From NCBI GenBank assembly GCA_024762375.1, contig JANTHQ010000091.1:1-7110 (forward strand): a stretch of DNA of 7,110 nt, in the 5' to 3' direction. Positions 7,043 to 7,110 of the stretch are shown one piece after another. Made by a program: the position numbers and the translations under genes. The first letter of the stretch is position 1. Each line of letters opens with the position of its first letter. The DNA is from Anaerolineaceae bacterium. GTDB lineage: Bacteria; Chloroflexota; Anaerolineae; 4572-78. Under the pieces are notes generated by a model, which was not told the DNA's origin, did not search any database, and worked only from the letters and a program-made list of their open reading frames with translations.

Positions 7043-7110
7043 TTATACCGCGGCTGTTTCTCTCAGTGCCAGATGGATGCTCAATGTGCCAAATTCGGTT
7101 TTTAATGGCA
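7043..7110 (-). CDS. CheX-like protein, C-terminal fragment (gene continues beyond the window)
   Basis: Only the last 21 codons and the TAA stop are inside the window; the 5' part lies off the right edge. The visible tail (PLKTEFGTLSIHLALRETAA, then V) aligns without gaps to the C-terminus of the next gene (PLETEYGTLTLTLAVKESKK), with 10 of 20 positions identical and most others conservative. It is therefore read as a paralogue of that CheX-type protein. The two genes are 14 bases apart and co-directional, so they are probably co-transcribed. The N-terminal and catalytic regions cannot be seen, so it is unknown whether this copy keeps the E..N phosphatase motif. The homology call rests on one short stretch and on the arrangement. 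Confidence 0.7.
   Translation of the reverse strand, partial: PLKTEFGTLSIHLALRETAAV

Overview
The window (about 7.1 kb) carries three genes or gene parts, all on the minus strand, so it reads from right to left. The host cannot be named. A CheX-type CheY phosphatase pair implies a motile bacterium with two-component chemotaxis. Most coding DNA is GC-rich (39-40 G+C per 60 bases in two blocks counted), while the 5' end of the large gene is much poorer in GC. No rRNA, tRNA, CRISPR array or transposase was seen.

Right end (6558-7110): the last codons of one CheX-like gene are followed after 14 bases by a complete CheX-like gene of 156 codons. The two share a matching C-terminus and look like a tandem duplication within one operon. 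A strong intrinsic terminator (6505-6531) closes this operon.

Intergenic control region (6388-6504): directly after the terminator lie four TTTA-core direct repeats at exact 11-base steps (6465-6503). They abut a good extended -10 promoter (6438-6466). This is the layout expected for a gene switched on by an OmpR/PhoB-type response regulator or another tandem-repeat-binding activator.

Main gene (136-6387): one reading frame of about 2,083 codons encodes a soluble multidomain protein. In order it has an N-terminal sulfotransferase, three intact family-2 glycosyltransferase domains, a fourth degenerate GT2-like domain, a TPR array containing a roughly 168-residue tandem duplication, and a C-terminal sulfotransferase resembling tyrosylprotein sulfotransferases. 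By inference, one polypeptide could build a short glycan and sulfate the glycan or a protein, with the TPRs choosing the partner. Its target is unknown. The chemotaxis neighbours make flagellin or another surface protein a guess, no more. The first 135 bases hold no gene, only a perfect 8-bp inverted repeat (81-99).
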